NCBI RefSeq assembly: GCF_900176145.1
Contig: NZ_FWWY01000001.1
Coordinates: forward strand, 3,267,011 to 3,331,010
Direction of reading: 5' to 3'
Length of the DNA: 64,000 nt
Source of the DNA: Sulfobacillus thermosulfidooxidans DSM 9293
Lineage (GTDB): Bacteria; Bacillota; Sulfobacillia; Sulfobacillales; Sulfobacillaceae
Part shown: positions 24,035 to 32,183 of the stretch, piece after piece
How positions within the stretch are numbered: the first letter of the stretch is position 1
Layout: each line of letters opens with the position of its first letter
The notes under the pieces: generated by a model
The model's input: the letters and a program-made list of their open reading frames with translations, nothing else
Told to the model about the DNA's origin: nothing
Databases searched by the model: none
Made by a program: the position numbers and the translations under genes

Positions 24035-25044
24035 TACCACCCTCCTTCCACATCAGCCCAGGTCAGGGTCATGAGATCGTCACGACTGGTGGAATCAATA
24101 TGGCTCACTAATCGCACGGCCTGGCGCCGGATGGCCCGTTCTATGATGTTACGAACCAGACGCGCATTGCCAGCATTGGTATGCCAATGTCCTTGGCTTC
24201 GGGTCAAAAATTCGGTCAATTGACGGTCAGCTTCAGTAGTCAAATGATACTGGCGCTCTAACAACATCGAGCGGGCTATCGCCATCAATTCTGAGGCGGC
24301 ATAGTCGGGAAAGTGCATATGAATGGGAAACCGCGATAATAATCCCGGATTGGTCGATAAAAACCATGCCATCTCATCGGGGTATCCCGCCAAAATCAAC
24401 AAAAATTCATCGCGATGATCTTCCATCGCCTTCACCAAGGTATCGATCGCTTCCTTCCCAAAATCTTTTTCACCGCCCCGGGCCAAAGAATACGCTTCAT
24501 CAACAAACATCACACCTCCTAAAGCCCGTTTAATCACCTCCCGGGTTTTCTGCGCTGTATGCCCAATGTATTCTCCAACCAGGTCTGCTCGTTCCACTTC
24601 GAGCATATGTCCTTTGGGCAATACATCAAGGGCCTGAAAGAGACGGCCAATAATTCGCGCGACGGTTGTTTTACCAGTGCCCGGGGCTCCTGAAAAAATC
24701 ATATGCAGTGTCTGCGATGCACTCACGAGCCCTAATTGTTGCCGGCGTTGTTGGACCTCAACATAGGCACGGATTTCATGCACCATTTGCTTGACTTCTT
24801 TAAGTCCTACTAAGTCATCTAATTCGCGTAAAATGCTCTCTACTCGCTTATGTCGGGTTTCCCCAGTAAAATGGCTCGCTGTTCGCTGAAATGGATTGGT
24901 ATTGGGACCACCGCGGGTATCCAGTTGCGCTAAATACCGTACGGCCTTGTCCGATGCCAAATGTCCAGATTCGAACCACGCTATGACTTCCCTCGAAGTC
25001 AAAGGATTTTTAGGATATTCAGGATCATTCATCGCATCCAGCAT
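24034..25044 (-). CDS. SpoVK/CbbX-like AAA+ ATPase
   Basis: A 336-residue single-ring AAA+ protein. An N-terminal helical region precedes DDLVGLKEVKQMV, Walker A GAPGTGKTTVA, the pore-loop region, Walker B MFVDEAYSLARG, sensor 1 (LILAGYPDEM) and the arginine-finger segment NPGLLSRFPIHM. This is the CbbX/SpoVK clade, whose members remodel RuBisCO in autotrophs or act in spore maturation in Bacillus. The start is ATG 25044 behind GGAGGGG; an open extension to 25278 is better read as a structured leader. Gene order (spoVK-GTPase-ynbB) favours the sporulation-type assignment. Confidence 0.85.
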   Translation of the reverse strand: MLDAMNDPEYPKNPLTSREVIAWFESGHLASDKAVRYLAQLDTRGGPNTNPFQRTASHFTGETRHKRVESILRELDDLVGLKEVKQMVHEIRAYVEVQQRRQQLGLVSASQTLHMIFSGAPGTGKTTVARIIGRLFQALDVLPKGHMLEVERADLVGEYIGHTAQKTREVIKRALGGVMFVDEAYSLARGGEKDFGKEAIDTLVKAMEDHRDEFLLILAGYPDEMAWFLSTNPGLLSRFPIHMHFPDYAASELMAIARSMLLERQYHLTTEADRQLTEFLTRSQGHWHTNAGNARLVRNIIERAIRRQAVRLVSHIDSTSRDDLMTLTWADVEGGW

Positions 25045-25102
25045 GATTTCCCCTCCGCCAACGGACATCACTAATCTATACGCAGGCGGCAAGAAAATGC
25101 TG

Positions 25103-25146
25103 CCTGTCCAGGAAAAGACCCGGACTAAGGGTCTTGAACCGACAGG
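25103..25146 (-). promoter_or_regulatory. Structured leader with alternative hairpins upstream of the SpoVK-like gene
   Basis: In the minus-strand transcript AAGACCC (25135-25129) can pair with GGGTCTT (25121-25115), followed by a few T, inside an outer CCTGTC/GACAGG stem (25146-25141 with 25108-25103). Alternatively GTCCGGG (25125-25119) can pair with CCTGGAC (25112-25106), which sequesters the terminator arm. The two folds exclude each other. It may be the terminator of the upstream peptidase gene, an attenuator, or both. Confidence 0.4.
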
Positions 25147-25232
25147 ACTTGTTCCCTCAATCCGGGCGTGTGCTCGCAGGCAAGCAAAAGACCCACTGCA
25201 ACCAGCTGCGCTTAAGGCCTCATCCGCATGAA

Positions 25233-27245
25233 TCATGTGTGCGGCGAAAGTCCTAATTGGCGAAATTGGAAAGTCCAAATATCGGTTTCTTCTTCTAATT
25301 GTTGCTTGCGAGTTTTTCCCACGCCATGACCGGCTTGCGGTTCAACCCGAAGAAAAATCGGATAGGATGACCCAGTAGCCTGCTGCAGCCGGGCGGTCAT
25401 CTTTCTAGCATGCAATGGATGCACCCGATTGTCATGCGCTGAGGTAAAAATTAAAATCGCGGGATATTTCGTATGAGGAACCACATGATGATAGGGCGAA
25501 TAGCGTTGCAACCACTGCCAATCAACCGGATTATTAGGATCGCCATATTCACGTTTCCATAACGCGGCCACTAAAAACCGGTCGTAGCGCAGCATATCTA
25601 ATAATGGCACGCCAATGATGGCCGAACGGATTAATTCCGGGTGCTGCGTGACGATAGTGCCAGTCAACAGGCCCCCATTGCTACGTCCAGTAATTCCCAT
25701 CATATCGGGGCGACTATATCCTTCTGCTACTAAATGGCGTAACACACTCACCATATCGTCAAATACGTTTTGTTTTCGGTCCCGCATACCTGCTTGATGC
25801 CATGCCTCGCCAAATTCACTACCACCCCTTAATCCGGCAACGACATATAATCCGCCCGATTCCAGCCACAGATGGATTCCTGGAGAATAAACAGGTTGAT
25901 AAGCAATATTGAATCCACCATACCCTCCTACAATGGCTGGGCGGACCCCAGTGGGAAGGCCTTGTTTTTGGGCCAAGAAAATGGGAATGAGGGTGCCATC
26001 CTTTGATTTCACAAATTCCTGCCAGATGCGAATTCCCTGGGTACTCTTGAATTGTGTACCCCAAATCTTTAATTCTGGGTCCAAGACAGACCACGAATAG
26101 ACTTGAGGCGGCTGATCAAAAGAGGTCCATTCGATAAAAACGCGGTCATGACTTGCGTCTGCTTGCAGTCCTAAAACGGTCCCCATTCCTTGATGGGGCA
26201 AGTCGATAGGCGTCATTTCGCCATCATCATGAAGAAACGCCAAATGGCTCCGTGCCTGGTGAAAGGACAGAAGCACAAGGCCGCTATCTAAAGGCACAAC
26301 AGACTGAACGGGCTCAGTCAGCGAGGAAACCCATAAGGGGATCCACTGATGATCAGAACTATTCCATTTCCATATTTGAGATGGCTCAGTAGGATGATGA
26401 TAAAGACCGAATAATTCCTCGTGACGCCAAAATGGCTCAAGTCTTTCCGTGGTCCCATCAAAAATGTCAGTGGATATGATCGTCGATGGTTCGAATGCGT
26501 CATGGTTCAGTGTCAGAAGGGAGACCCGGTTAGCAGTCCACCCCCGGTGAGTTTCAATGACGAGTTGGCGACCCTCTTGATCCCCCGTGAGACGAAATGT
26601 TGTCGTGGGATCGGGATCAGAAAACACTTCCTTATCATCGTGATAATCCGTGCCCAGTTGATGACAATACACACGCTGGCCATAGTACTGTGGGTGGCCC
26701 TTTGAATCAACGGGATAGCGCGTGTAATAAAATACCGATTGATGCATTGGCATAAATACAGAAGCCCAACGTGTACCGGGAATGGTATCATCTAATAGCC
26801 TATTACGCGCCCAATCATAAATATATAGTGTACTCCATTCGTCCCCTTGATTGGAAACCCCAAAAAGGACAAATTTCCCGTCTTCGGATAACGTAAACCA
26901 GTCAATCGCTTGCGGCAATTCGGCTCGACCTGGATCATAGATGGTTTGGGAGTGGGTGTGACCTGGTGGAAGACACTCTAAGGTCGCTTGATTCGCCCCT
27001 GGCTGACGGCGTAAAAAAGCCATCACGCCCTGGCGGACCTGAGGCACATGGGTTTCTTCGCGCGTCATGAGGGTATCAAGCCGCTGATATATAGGCTCCC
27101 AAAAAGTATCGGCGTGCAAGGCCCTGATTGTTTTGTGATGTTGTTCCGCCTCAAAGTGCCGGTTCGCCTCGGTGTCGTCTTCTAAATAACGAAAGGGATC
27201 ATAAATCACAAATCCATGCTCGTGATCATCGTGCTGTGTCGTCAT
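25233..27245 (-). CDS. Prolyl oligopeptidase family (S9A-like) serine peptidase
   Basis: A 670-residue cytoplasmic serine peptidase. The N-terminal part (about residues 60-400) is a beta-propeller that gates access. The C-terminal alpha/beta-hydrolase domain carries the catalytic Ser in GRSNGGLL, Asp in SAHDNRVHP and His in QAGHGVG. No signal peptide is present, so it is presumably intracellular and cleaves short proline-containing peptides. The start is ATG 27245 behind GGGGG; a frame open to 27278 lacks a ribosome binding site. It is followed by the structured leader of the SpoVK-like gene. Confidence 0.88.
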   Translation of the reverse strand: MTTQHDDHEHGFVIYDPFRYLEDDTEANRHFEAEQHHKTIRALHADTFWEPIYQRLDTLMTREETHVPQVRQGVMAFLRRQPGANQATLECLPPGHTHSQTIYDPGRAELPQAIDWFTLSEDGKFVLFGVSNQGDEWSTLYIYDWARNRLLDDTIPGTRWASVFMPMHQSVFYYTRYPVDSKGHPQYYGQRVYCHQLGTDYHDDKEVFSDPDPTTTFRLTGDQEGRQLVIETHRGWTANRVSLLTLNHDAFEPSTIISTDIFDGTTERLEPFWRHEELFGLYHHPTEPSQIWKWNSSDHQWIPLWVSSLTEPVQSVVPLDSGLVLLSFHQARSHLAFLHDDGEMTPIDLPHQGMGTVLGLQADASHDRVFIEWTSFDQPPQVYSWSVLDPELKIWGTQFKSTQGIRIWQEFVKSKDGTLIPIFLAQKQGLPTGVRPAIVGGYGGFNIAYQPVYSPGIHLWLESGGLYVVAGLRGGSEFGEAWHQAGMRDRKQNVFDDMVSVLRHLVAEGYSRPDMMGITGRSNGGLLTGTIVTQHPELIRSAIIGVPLLDMLRYDRFLVAALWKREYGDPNNPVDWQWLQRYSPYHHVVPHTKYPAILIFTSAHDNRVHPLHARKMTARLQQATGSSYPIFLRVEPQAGHGVGKTRKQQLEEETDIWTFQFRQLGLSPHT

Positions 27246-27304
27246 AGAACCCCCTGGCAATTCATGACCTCTAGTCATCTCATCAAAGAGTTATTCGCGG
27301 ACTA

Positions 27305-28513
27305 ATGACCCATTTCCTGCCTCAATACATATCTTTCCTGTCATCTTGTCATGCTAAGGGCGTTTTATGGAGAGAACTTAAGGGGGCGATCCCGGCGATT
27401 ATCCCGTTTCGACGGCAACTTCATCCTTTGTGGTTTTTTGCCCAAACCTTTGTCATCGGGTTAGATTTATACATTGTTTCGCCACTGTTGCCAGCTATCT
27501 CAAGACAATATCACCAACCTCCTAGTATGGTGAGCCTCCTCGTTACCATATTTGCTTTAACCTATGCCATCTCCTCTCCCGTTTGGGGTATATTTGCTGA
27601 CCATTACACGCGTCGACGGCTGGCTTTGTTAGGATTATTGCTCTTTCTCGGAGGCGATCTCCTAACCGCTCTCGAGCCCCCCTTCCGCTATCTCCTATGG
27701 AGTCGCGCCATCGCTGCGGTAGGTGCCGCAGGTTTTACTCCCAGTCTTTATGCCTATATTGCTGATACCACGTTCATTCATCACCGGGGACGAACGATGT
27801 CTATTGCCTCCGCGGGTTTTTCTTCCGCCACCTTTTTAGGGATTCCCTTGGGACTGATCATCGCCGATGTTTGGACATGGTCTACCGCGTTTTGGCTGAT
27901 CTTTGTCTTGGCTCTGTTATCGTGGGGTATCACGTGGAAATTTTGGACCGTGTCAAAACATGATATCGTTCCCCAAAACCCAAGCATTTGTCCCGACAGT
28001 CGTCTCGCGGTGAATTATATTGTGACCGCCCTAGCGTATGCAGGCTTTGGAGCGGTTTACACCTATCTACCATTGGACCTTACGCAATCTTATCATTTTA
28101 GTCCTCTTCGTCTGACGGTCTTTATGATGGCTTTTGGTTTATTCGGGTTATTAGGTACGTTAGGGGCTGGATATCTGAGTGATCGTGTAGGCCATCTCCG
28201 GGTCATCCGTTGGGCCCTACTGGCAGAAACATTGCTTCTCCTCGGGTTGAGACATCCTTGGACCGGAGCCATCCTCTGGCTCGGGCTATTGCTGTTTTCG
28301 TTGGTGACGTCATATACTCCCGTCCTTAAGGCATTGGTTAGTGCCAAAGGGGCAAAGGGATTAGCCTTGTCGTGGAATAATGCAGCCATGTACTTTGGAT
28401 TGTCTTTGGGCGCGTTGGGTATGGGCATGCTCTGGCCCTACGGCATGACAACGATTTATTTAAGTGCCACCATTTTTACCACGCTTGCCTATGTGATGAC
28501 CCTGAGATTGTAA
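27305..28513 (+). CDS. MFS transporter
   Basis: Major facilitator of about 402 aa with 12 predicted helices. The loop 2-3 motif is GIFADHYTRRRLAL, with a weaker counterpart GYLSDRVGHLRV in the second half. The first 40 residues (to LHPLWFFAQTF) are hydrophilic and atypical, and ATG 27305 has no ribosome binding site, so the real start could be downstream at a rare codon. It is divergent from the prolyl oligopeptidase gene. Substrate unknown; similar carriers export sugars or drugs. Confidence 0.78.
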   Translation: MTHFLPQYISFLSSCHAKGVLWRELKGAIPAIIPFRRQLHPLWFFAQTFVIGLDLYIVSPLLPAISRQYHQPPSMVSLLVTIFALTYAISSPVWGIFADHYTRRRLALLGLLLFLGGDLLTALEPPFRYLLWSRAIAAVGAAGFTPSLYAYIADTTFIHHRGRTMSIASAGFSSATFLGIPLGLIIADVWTWSTAFWLIFVLALLSWGITWKFWTVSKHDIVPQNPSICPDSRLAVNYIVTALAYAGFGAVYTYLPLDLTQSYHFSPLRLTVFMMAFGLFGLLGTLGAGYLSDRVGHLRVIRWALLAETLLLLGLRHPWTGAILWLGLLLFSLVTSYTPVLKALVSAKGAKGLALSWNNAAMYFGLSLGALGMGMLWPYGMTTIYLSATIFTTLAYVMTLRL

Positions 28514-28583
28514 AGGATTTGGACATGTTTTCCACTTTTGGATCATATCATGCACTAAATTCATTAATGACGGAGGGATGTGA

Positions 28584-29528
28584 ATGATTCAAGCGCCACC
28601 TATGCGCTCGTGGGTTAGAAATGCTAGTCGTTGGCCGCTTCGTATCATCGCCGGGGTCTTTGCCCTCAGTTTAACCACCGTAATGCACGGCACTCTCACC
28701 CCCAATGTCAGCCGGTCCAATCCCACGGATGCGCCGAAGCCAACGCACGTAGAACCGGCACCGATTCCTAAAAATCGTCCCCTTCCTGTTATTAAACCGA
28801 TGCCGAAACCCTTGACGCGCCCACCCAGGGTGTATCACATTCAATGGGGCGATTCGCTGTGGGCAATTTCAAACAAATTCCATGTATCAATTCAGGAACT
28901 GGAAGAACTGAATCATTTGACTTCAACGACCATCTACGCCGGTCAAACCCTGCTTATCCCCCAAACTTATGTCGTAAAACCCCACGACACATTAAATACT
29001 ATTGCGCGTCAGTTTAAAGTCTCGCTGGTGGCGTTGTGGCATGAAAATCGTTTATTGACGGATAAACTGCAACCCGGGCAAACATTGGTCATTCCCTATA
29101 CGGGACAAGCGGTCGCTAGCTACCAGGCACCCGCCGCGCCGCTCGCCTCGCCAACAAGCCCTTCCCTTCCCTATTCACGGGAGGACTTTCGCTTGCTCGC
29201 TCATTTAGTCCATGCGGAAGCCGGGAATCAGCCCTTCATTGGTCAAGTTGCTGTCGCTGCCGTCGTTCTCAACCGTCTTAAAACACCAGGTTTTCCGAAA
29301 ACCATTCCCCAAGTCATTGAGGAACCCGGGCAGTTTGAATCAGTAAGCAATGGCACCATTTGGAGTCCCGCTAACTCGATAGCCTATTTGGCTGTGAGTG
29401 CGGCCCTAAAGGGGTGGGATCCCACCCACGGCGCCCTCTTTTACTATAATCCGTCCTTACCCTATGATAACTGGATGAATAGCCTACCCATCACCGCCGT
29501 AATCGGTGACCAAGTATTTTGTCGTTAA
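28584..29528 (+). CDS. SleB-like cell wall hydrolase with two LysM domains
   Basis: A 314-residue exported protein. A basic N-terminus and membrane helix (about residues 18-36) are followed by a Pro-rich linker, LysM 1 (YHIQWGDSLWAISNKFHVS, about 84-126), LysM 2 (YVVKPHDTLNTIARQFKVS, about 130-172) and a Hydrolase_2 (SleB/CwlJ) domain starting at SREDFRLLAHLVHAEAGNQ with the catalytic Glu. Such lytic transglycosylases degrade spore cortex or cell wall peptidoglycan. The start is ATG 28584 behind GGAGGG. It is convergent with miaA, overlapping by 4 bases. Confidence 0.88.
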   Translation: MIQAPPMRSWVRNASRWPLRIIAGVFALSLTTVMHGTLTPNVSRSNPTDAPKPTHVEPAPIPKNRPLPVIKPMPKPLTRPPRVYHIQWGDSLWAISNKFHVSIQELEELNHLTSTTIYAGQTLLIPQTYVVKPHDTLNTIARQFKVSLVALWHENRLLTDKLQPGQTLVIPYTGQAVASYQAPAAPLASPTSPSLPYSREDFRLLAHLVHAEAGNQPFIGQVAVAAVVLNRLKTPGFPKTIPQVIEEPGQFESVSNGTIWSPANSIAYLAVSAALKGWDPTHGALFYYNPSLPYDNWMNSLPITAVIGDQVFCR

Positions 29529-30484
29529 CGAGATAAATGAAACGTTTGTTGCGCGTGTTGAACAATTTGTTGAATCACACGGTCTGTGCCAAACAACGAT
29601 AAATCCAACCATCGTGCCATTTTTTCCGATCGAAACCAGGTCAGTTGCCTTTTCGCGTATTGTTTCGTATGTAAAATAATGAGTTGGTTACGCTCCGTCT
29701 CCGAAGACAAGCCGTAAGCCCAGTCAACCGTTTCTCGATAACCGATTGCCGATAACGCTTGTGATTTGCGGGGAACTCCCTGCTTTAATAGAGCTAGCAC
29801 TTCATCCGCAAGTCCCGCTGCAAGCATTTGCTCTGTTCGTATTTCGATTCGTTGATGGAGTTCTCGCAAGGGCCTGGTCAACACCCAATACGCCACATGA
29901 TAAGGACTGTCGTGACCGGTCCGCGGAAGAGGTTTGCCTGTACTCCAAAACACTTCTAATGCACGGGTTAACCGGTGGTGATCTTGCGGAGCAATAGCCT
30001 GGTAGCTTACCGGGTCCACGGTTTTAAGCAACTCACGAATGAGTTCCCAGCCATGTTCATCGCCAATCATCCGAATATGATGGCGAAGAATGCGGGATAA
30101 CTCGGGATTTTGCGGCGAAAACAAGTAGTTTTGAACCAGCGCGCGAATCCATAATCCGGTACCTCCGACGAGAATCGGTAGATGACCGCGGCCGGCAATC
30201 TCGGCAATAACTTGTTTGGCGTACGCCTGATAATCTGCAACCGAAAAAGCCGACCATGGACTCACAATATCGATTCCAAAGTGCGGAATGTTTTGGCGAT
30301 CTTCGGGGGCTATTTTAGCCGTTCCAATATTAAGTCCTTGAAAAACTTGTCCTGAATCGCAGGACACAATTTCTCCATGGAGTGCTTGCGCTATAGAAAG
30401 GCTAATTTCCGTCTTCCCCACGGCCGTCGGCCCGGCCAAAATGAGTAGCGGTTGTTTACCCCTTTCGTCCAAAACGGCGGTCAA
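29525..30484 (-). CDS. miaA: tRNA dimethylallyltransferase
   Basis: Transfers a dimethylallyl group to A37 of tRNAs reading U-starting codons. The P-loop is GPTAVGKTE (about residues 18-26), followed by the tRNA-contact motif VSCDSGQVFQGLNIGTAK, the PHFGIDIV block, LVGGTGLWIRAL, and the C-terminal QYAKRQLTWFR segment. Length (319 aa) is normal. It overlaps mutL by 29 bases. TTG 30484 abuts GGAGG, so a start a few codons downstream (TTG at 30472) is possible. It ends the ppx-mutS-mutL-miaA operon; hfq, which follows miaA in Bacillus, is absent. Confidence 0.92.
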   Translation of the reverse strand: MTAVLDERGKQPLLILAGPTAVGKTEISLSIAQALHGEIVSCDSGQVFQGLNIGTAKIAPEDRQNIPHFGIDIVSPWSAFSVADYQAYAKQVIAEIAGRGHLPILVGGTGLWIRALVQNYLFSPQNPELSRILRHHIRMIGDEHGWELIRELLKTVDPVSYQAIAPQDHHRLTRALEVFWSTGKPLPRTGHDSPYHVAYWVLTRPLRELHQRIEIRTEQMLAAGLADEVLALLKQGVPRKSQALSAIGYRETVDWAYGLSSETERNQLIILHTKQYAKRQLTWFRSEKMARWLDLSLFGTDRVIQQIVQHAQQTFHLSR

Positions 30485-32183
30485 CCTCCTCTAGCGTCAG
30501 ATGCAGTGTAGTGGGCCGTCCATGGGGACATCCCCTCGGATCATCGACCGTTGCCATCATGTCCAGCAAGGCTTGCATTTCGTCAATGGTTAGTACCCGG
30601 TAGGCTTTGATAGCGGCCTTGCAGGCGGCTAAGGCGTATCGGGTTTCTTGCGTCCAAAATATGGGATGATCATGGTGATGTTCGCCATCGGTTAAGGATT
30701 CGAGAACGGTACGGATAATGCCACCGCTATCGCTAGAGGAATTCATAAGACCTTGAGGAATTGCTCGAACCATTAAGGTGGTGCCCCCCACTTCTGTAAT
30801 ATCAAAACCCATTTCAAAAAACATGTCGCGATACTCGCGCCATTTAGCCCATTCGCCCGGTAAACACGTATAGGTATAAGGAATTAAAAGCGGTTGCGCC
30901 ACCAAGATTTCTTGGCCCTGACGACGAAACTGTTCATAGTATACCCTCTCATGAGCAGCATGCTGATCAATGAGATAAAGACCTAAAGGACCTTGAGCAA
31001 TAATGTACTTCGCTTGCCACTGAGCCAAGGGAATTAAGGCTTTGTATTCATCGTGTAAGACGGGAACAGCCCCGGGACCCGTGTCCGGTGACCAATTCCA
31101 CGACGGCATGGACGACTCCGAATCTTGCCATGATACATAAAGTTGTGCGGGCTTCTCAATGCTGACAGAGGCGACCGATAGAGGTTCCGAAGGTGAATTG
31201 GCAGCCAAAGAGGCTTGCACGGCATGGTATAATTTTCCGGCAATAAACCGTTCATGGTCTAAACGCACTTCCGATTTCGTCGGATGGGCATTGGGATCGA
31301 CTTCCGATCCATCCACGGTAATGAAAAGCCAAAAATACGGGTAACGCCGATCGGGAAGATGAGGACGAAACGCCTCTTCGATGGCATTTCGTAAAACCCA
31401 ATTGTTAACCCAACGCCGATTAATGTATAAACTTTGCCCCTGCCGTGTTCCCCGGTTTTTTATCGCAGGACAAACGAATCCTTGAATGATGAGTCCCTCT
31501 TGTTCGTATTGAACGGGTAATAAGCTATCCGCAATCTCGCTGCCAAACAATTGCAGGATGACATCTGGAACTTGCCCATTCCCTAGGGTATGCCACAAGA
31601 TTTTTTCGCCGTCGCGCAGTGTTATGGCCACGTCGGCATACCCGATCGCATAATGCTGCAATAATTGCTGGATGGCCCCCAGTTCCGCATGGGCCGATTT
31701 AAGGGCTTTCAACCGCGCTGGCACATTAAAAAATAATTCCTCGACCCGGATCAATGTTCCTTCAGCCATGGGCGTCGGAACTAATTCGCCAATCTGGCCC
31801 CCATCAACGACCAGGTGAAACCCATAAGCCTGGTCGCGGAGACGGGAGAACAAATGGGTACGGCTGACGGCGGAAATTGCTGCCAGGGCTTCTCCACGAA
31901 ACCCCAGGGTCATTGACCGGGTTAAGTCCTCTAACACCTCGATTTTTGAGGTGGCGTGCCGCCGAACCGACAAAACAAGGTCCTCCCCATCCATGCCCAG
32001 CCCGTCGTCTTGCACGGCAATAAGCTGCCTTCCTCCATCTTCAATTTGCACATCAATATGTGTCGCCATGGCATCGAGACTATTTTCGACGAGTTCTTTG
32101 ACAACGGATGCGGGACGCTCCACCACTTCACCCGCAGCAATCTGGTCGGCAACCAAGGGATCGAGAATGTGGATTCGACTCAT
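30456..32183 (-). CDS. mutL: DNA mismatch repair protein MutL
   Basis: A 575-residue GHKL ATPase that links MutS recognition to strand cleavage. The N-terminal ATP site shows ELVENSLDA, QDDGLGMD and TLGFRGEALAAI. The C-terminal domain carries the endonuclease motif DQHAAHERVYYE and the CPHGRPT block, so this is a nicking MutL as expected for bacteria without MutH. ATG 32183 overlaps the mutS stop by 4 bases and has AGGAG upstream. It is the third gene of the mismatch repair operon. Confidence 0.96.
   Translation of the reverse strand: MSRIHILDPLVADQIAAGEVVERPASVVKELVENSLDAMATHIDVQIEDGGRQLIAVQDDGLGMDGEDLVLSVRRHATSKIEVLEDLTRSMTLGFRGEALAAISAVSRTHLFSRLRDQAYGFHLVVDGGQIGELVPTPMAEGTLIRVEELFFNVPARLKALKSAHAELGAIQQLLQHYAIGYADVAITLRDGEKILWHTLGNGQVPDVILQLFGSEIADSLLPVQYEQEGLIIQGFVCPAIKNRGTRQGQSLYINRRWVNNWVLRNAIEEAFRPHLPDRRYPYFWLFITVDGSEVDPNAHPTKSEVRLDHERFIAGKLYHAVQASLAANSPSEPLSVASVSIEKPAQLYVSWQDSESSMPSWNWSPDTGPGAVPVLHDEYKALIPLAQWQAKYIIAQGPLGLYLIDQHAAHERVYYEQFRRQGQEILVAQPLLIPYTYTCLPGEWAKWREYRDMFFEMGFDITEVGGTTLMVRAIPQGLMNSSSDSGGIIRTVLESLTDGEHHHDHPIFWTQETRYALAACKAAIKAYRVLTIDEMQALLDMMATVDDPRGCPHGRPTTLHLTLEEVDRRFGRKG

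Noticed and set aside
24034-25044. CbbX (RuBisCO activase) assignment
   Set aside because: No RuBisCO genes are adjacent, and the spoVK-GTPase-ynbB order points to the sporulation-type clade. The window alone cannot fully exclude CbbX.
25125-25146. tRNA T-arm-like GGTTCAAGACCC on the minus strand
   Set aside because: The flanking bases do not form a T stem, and no D or anticodon arm or CCA end is found. It fits the leader hairpins better.
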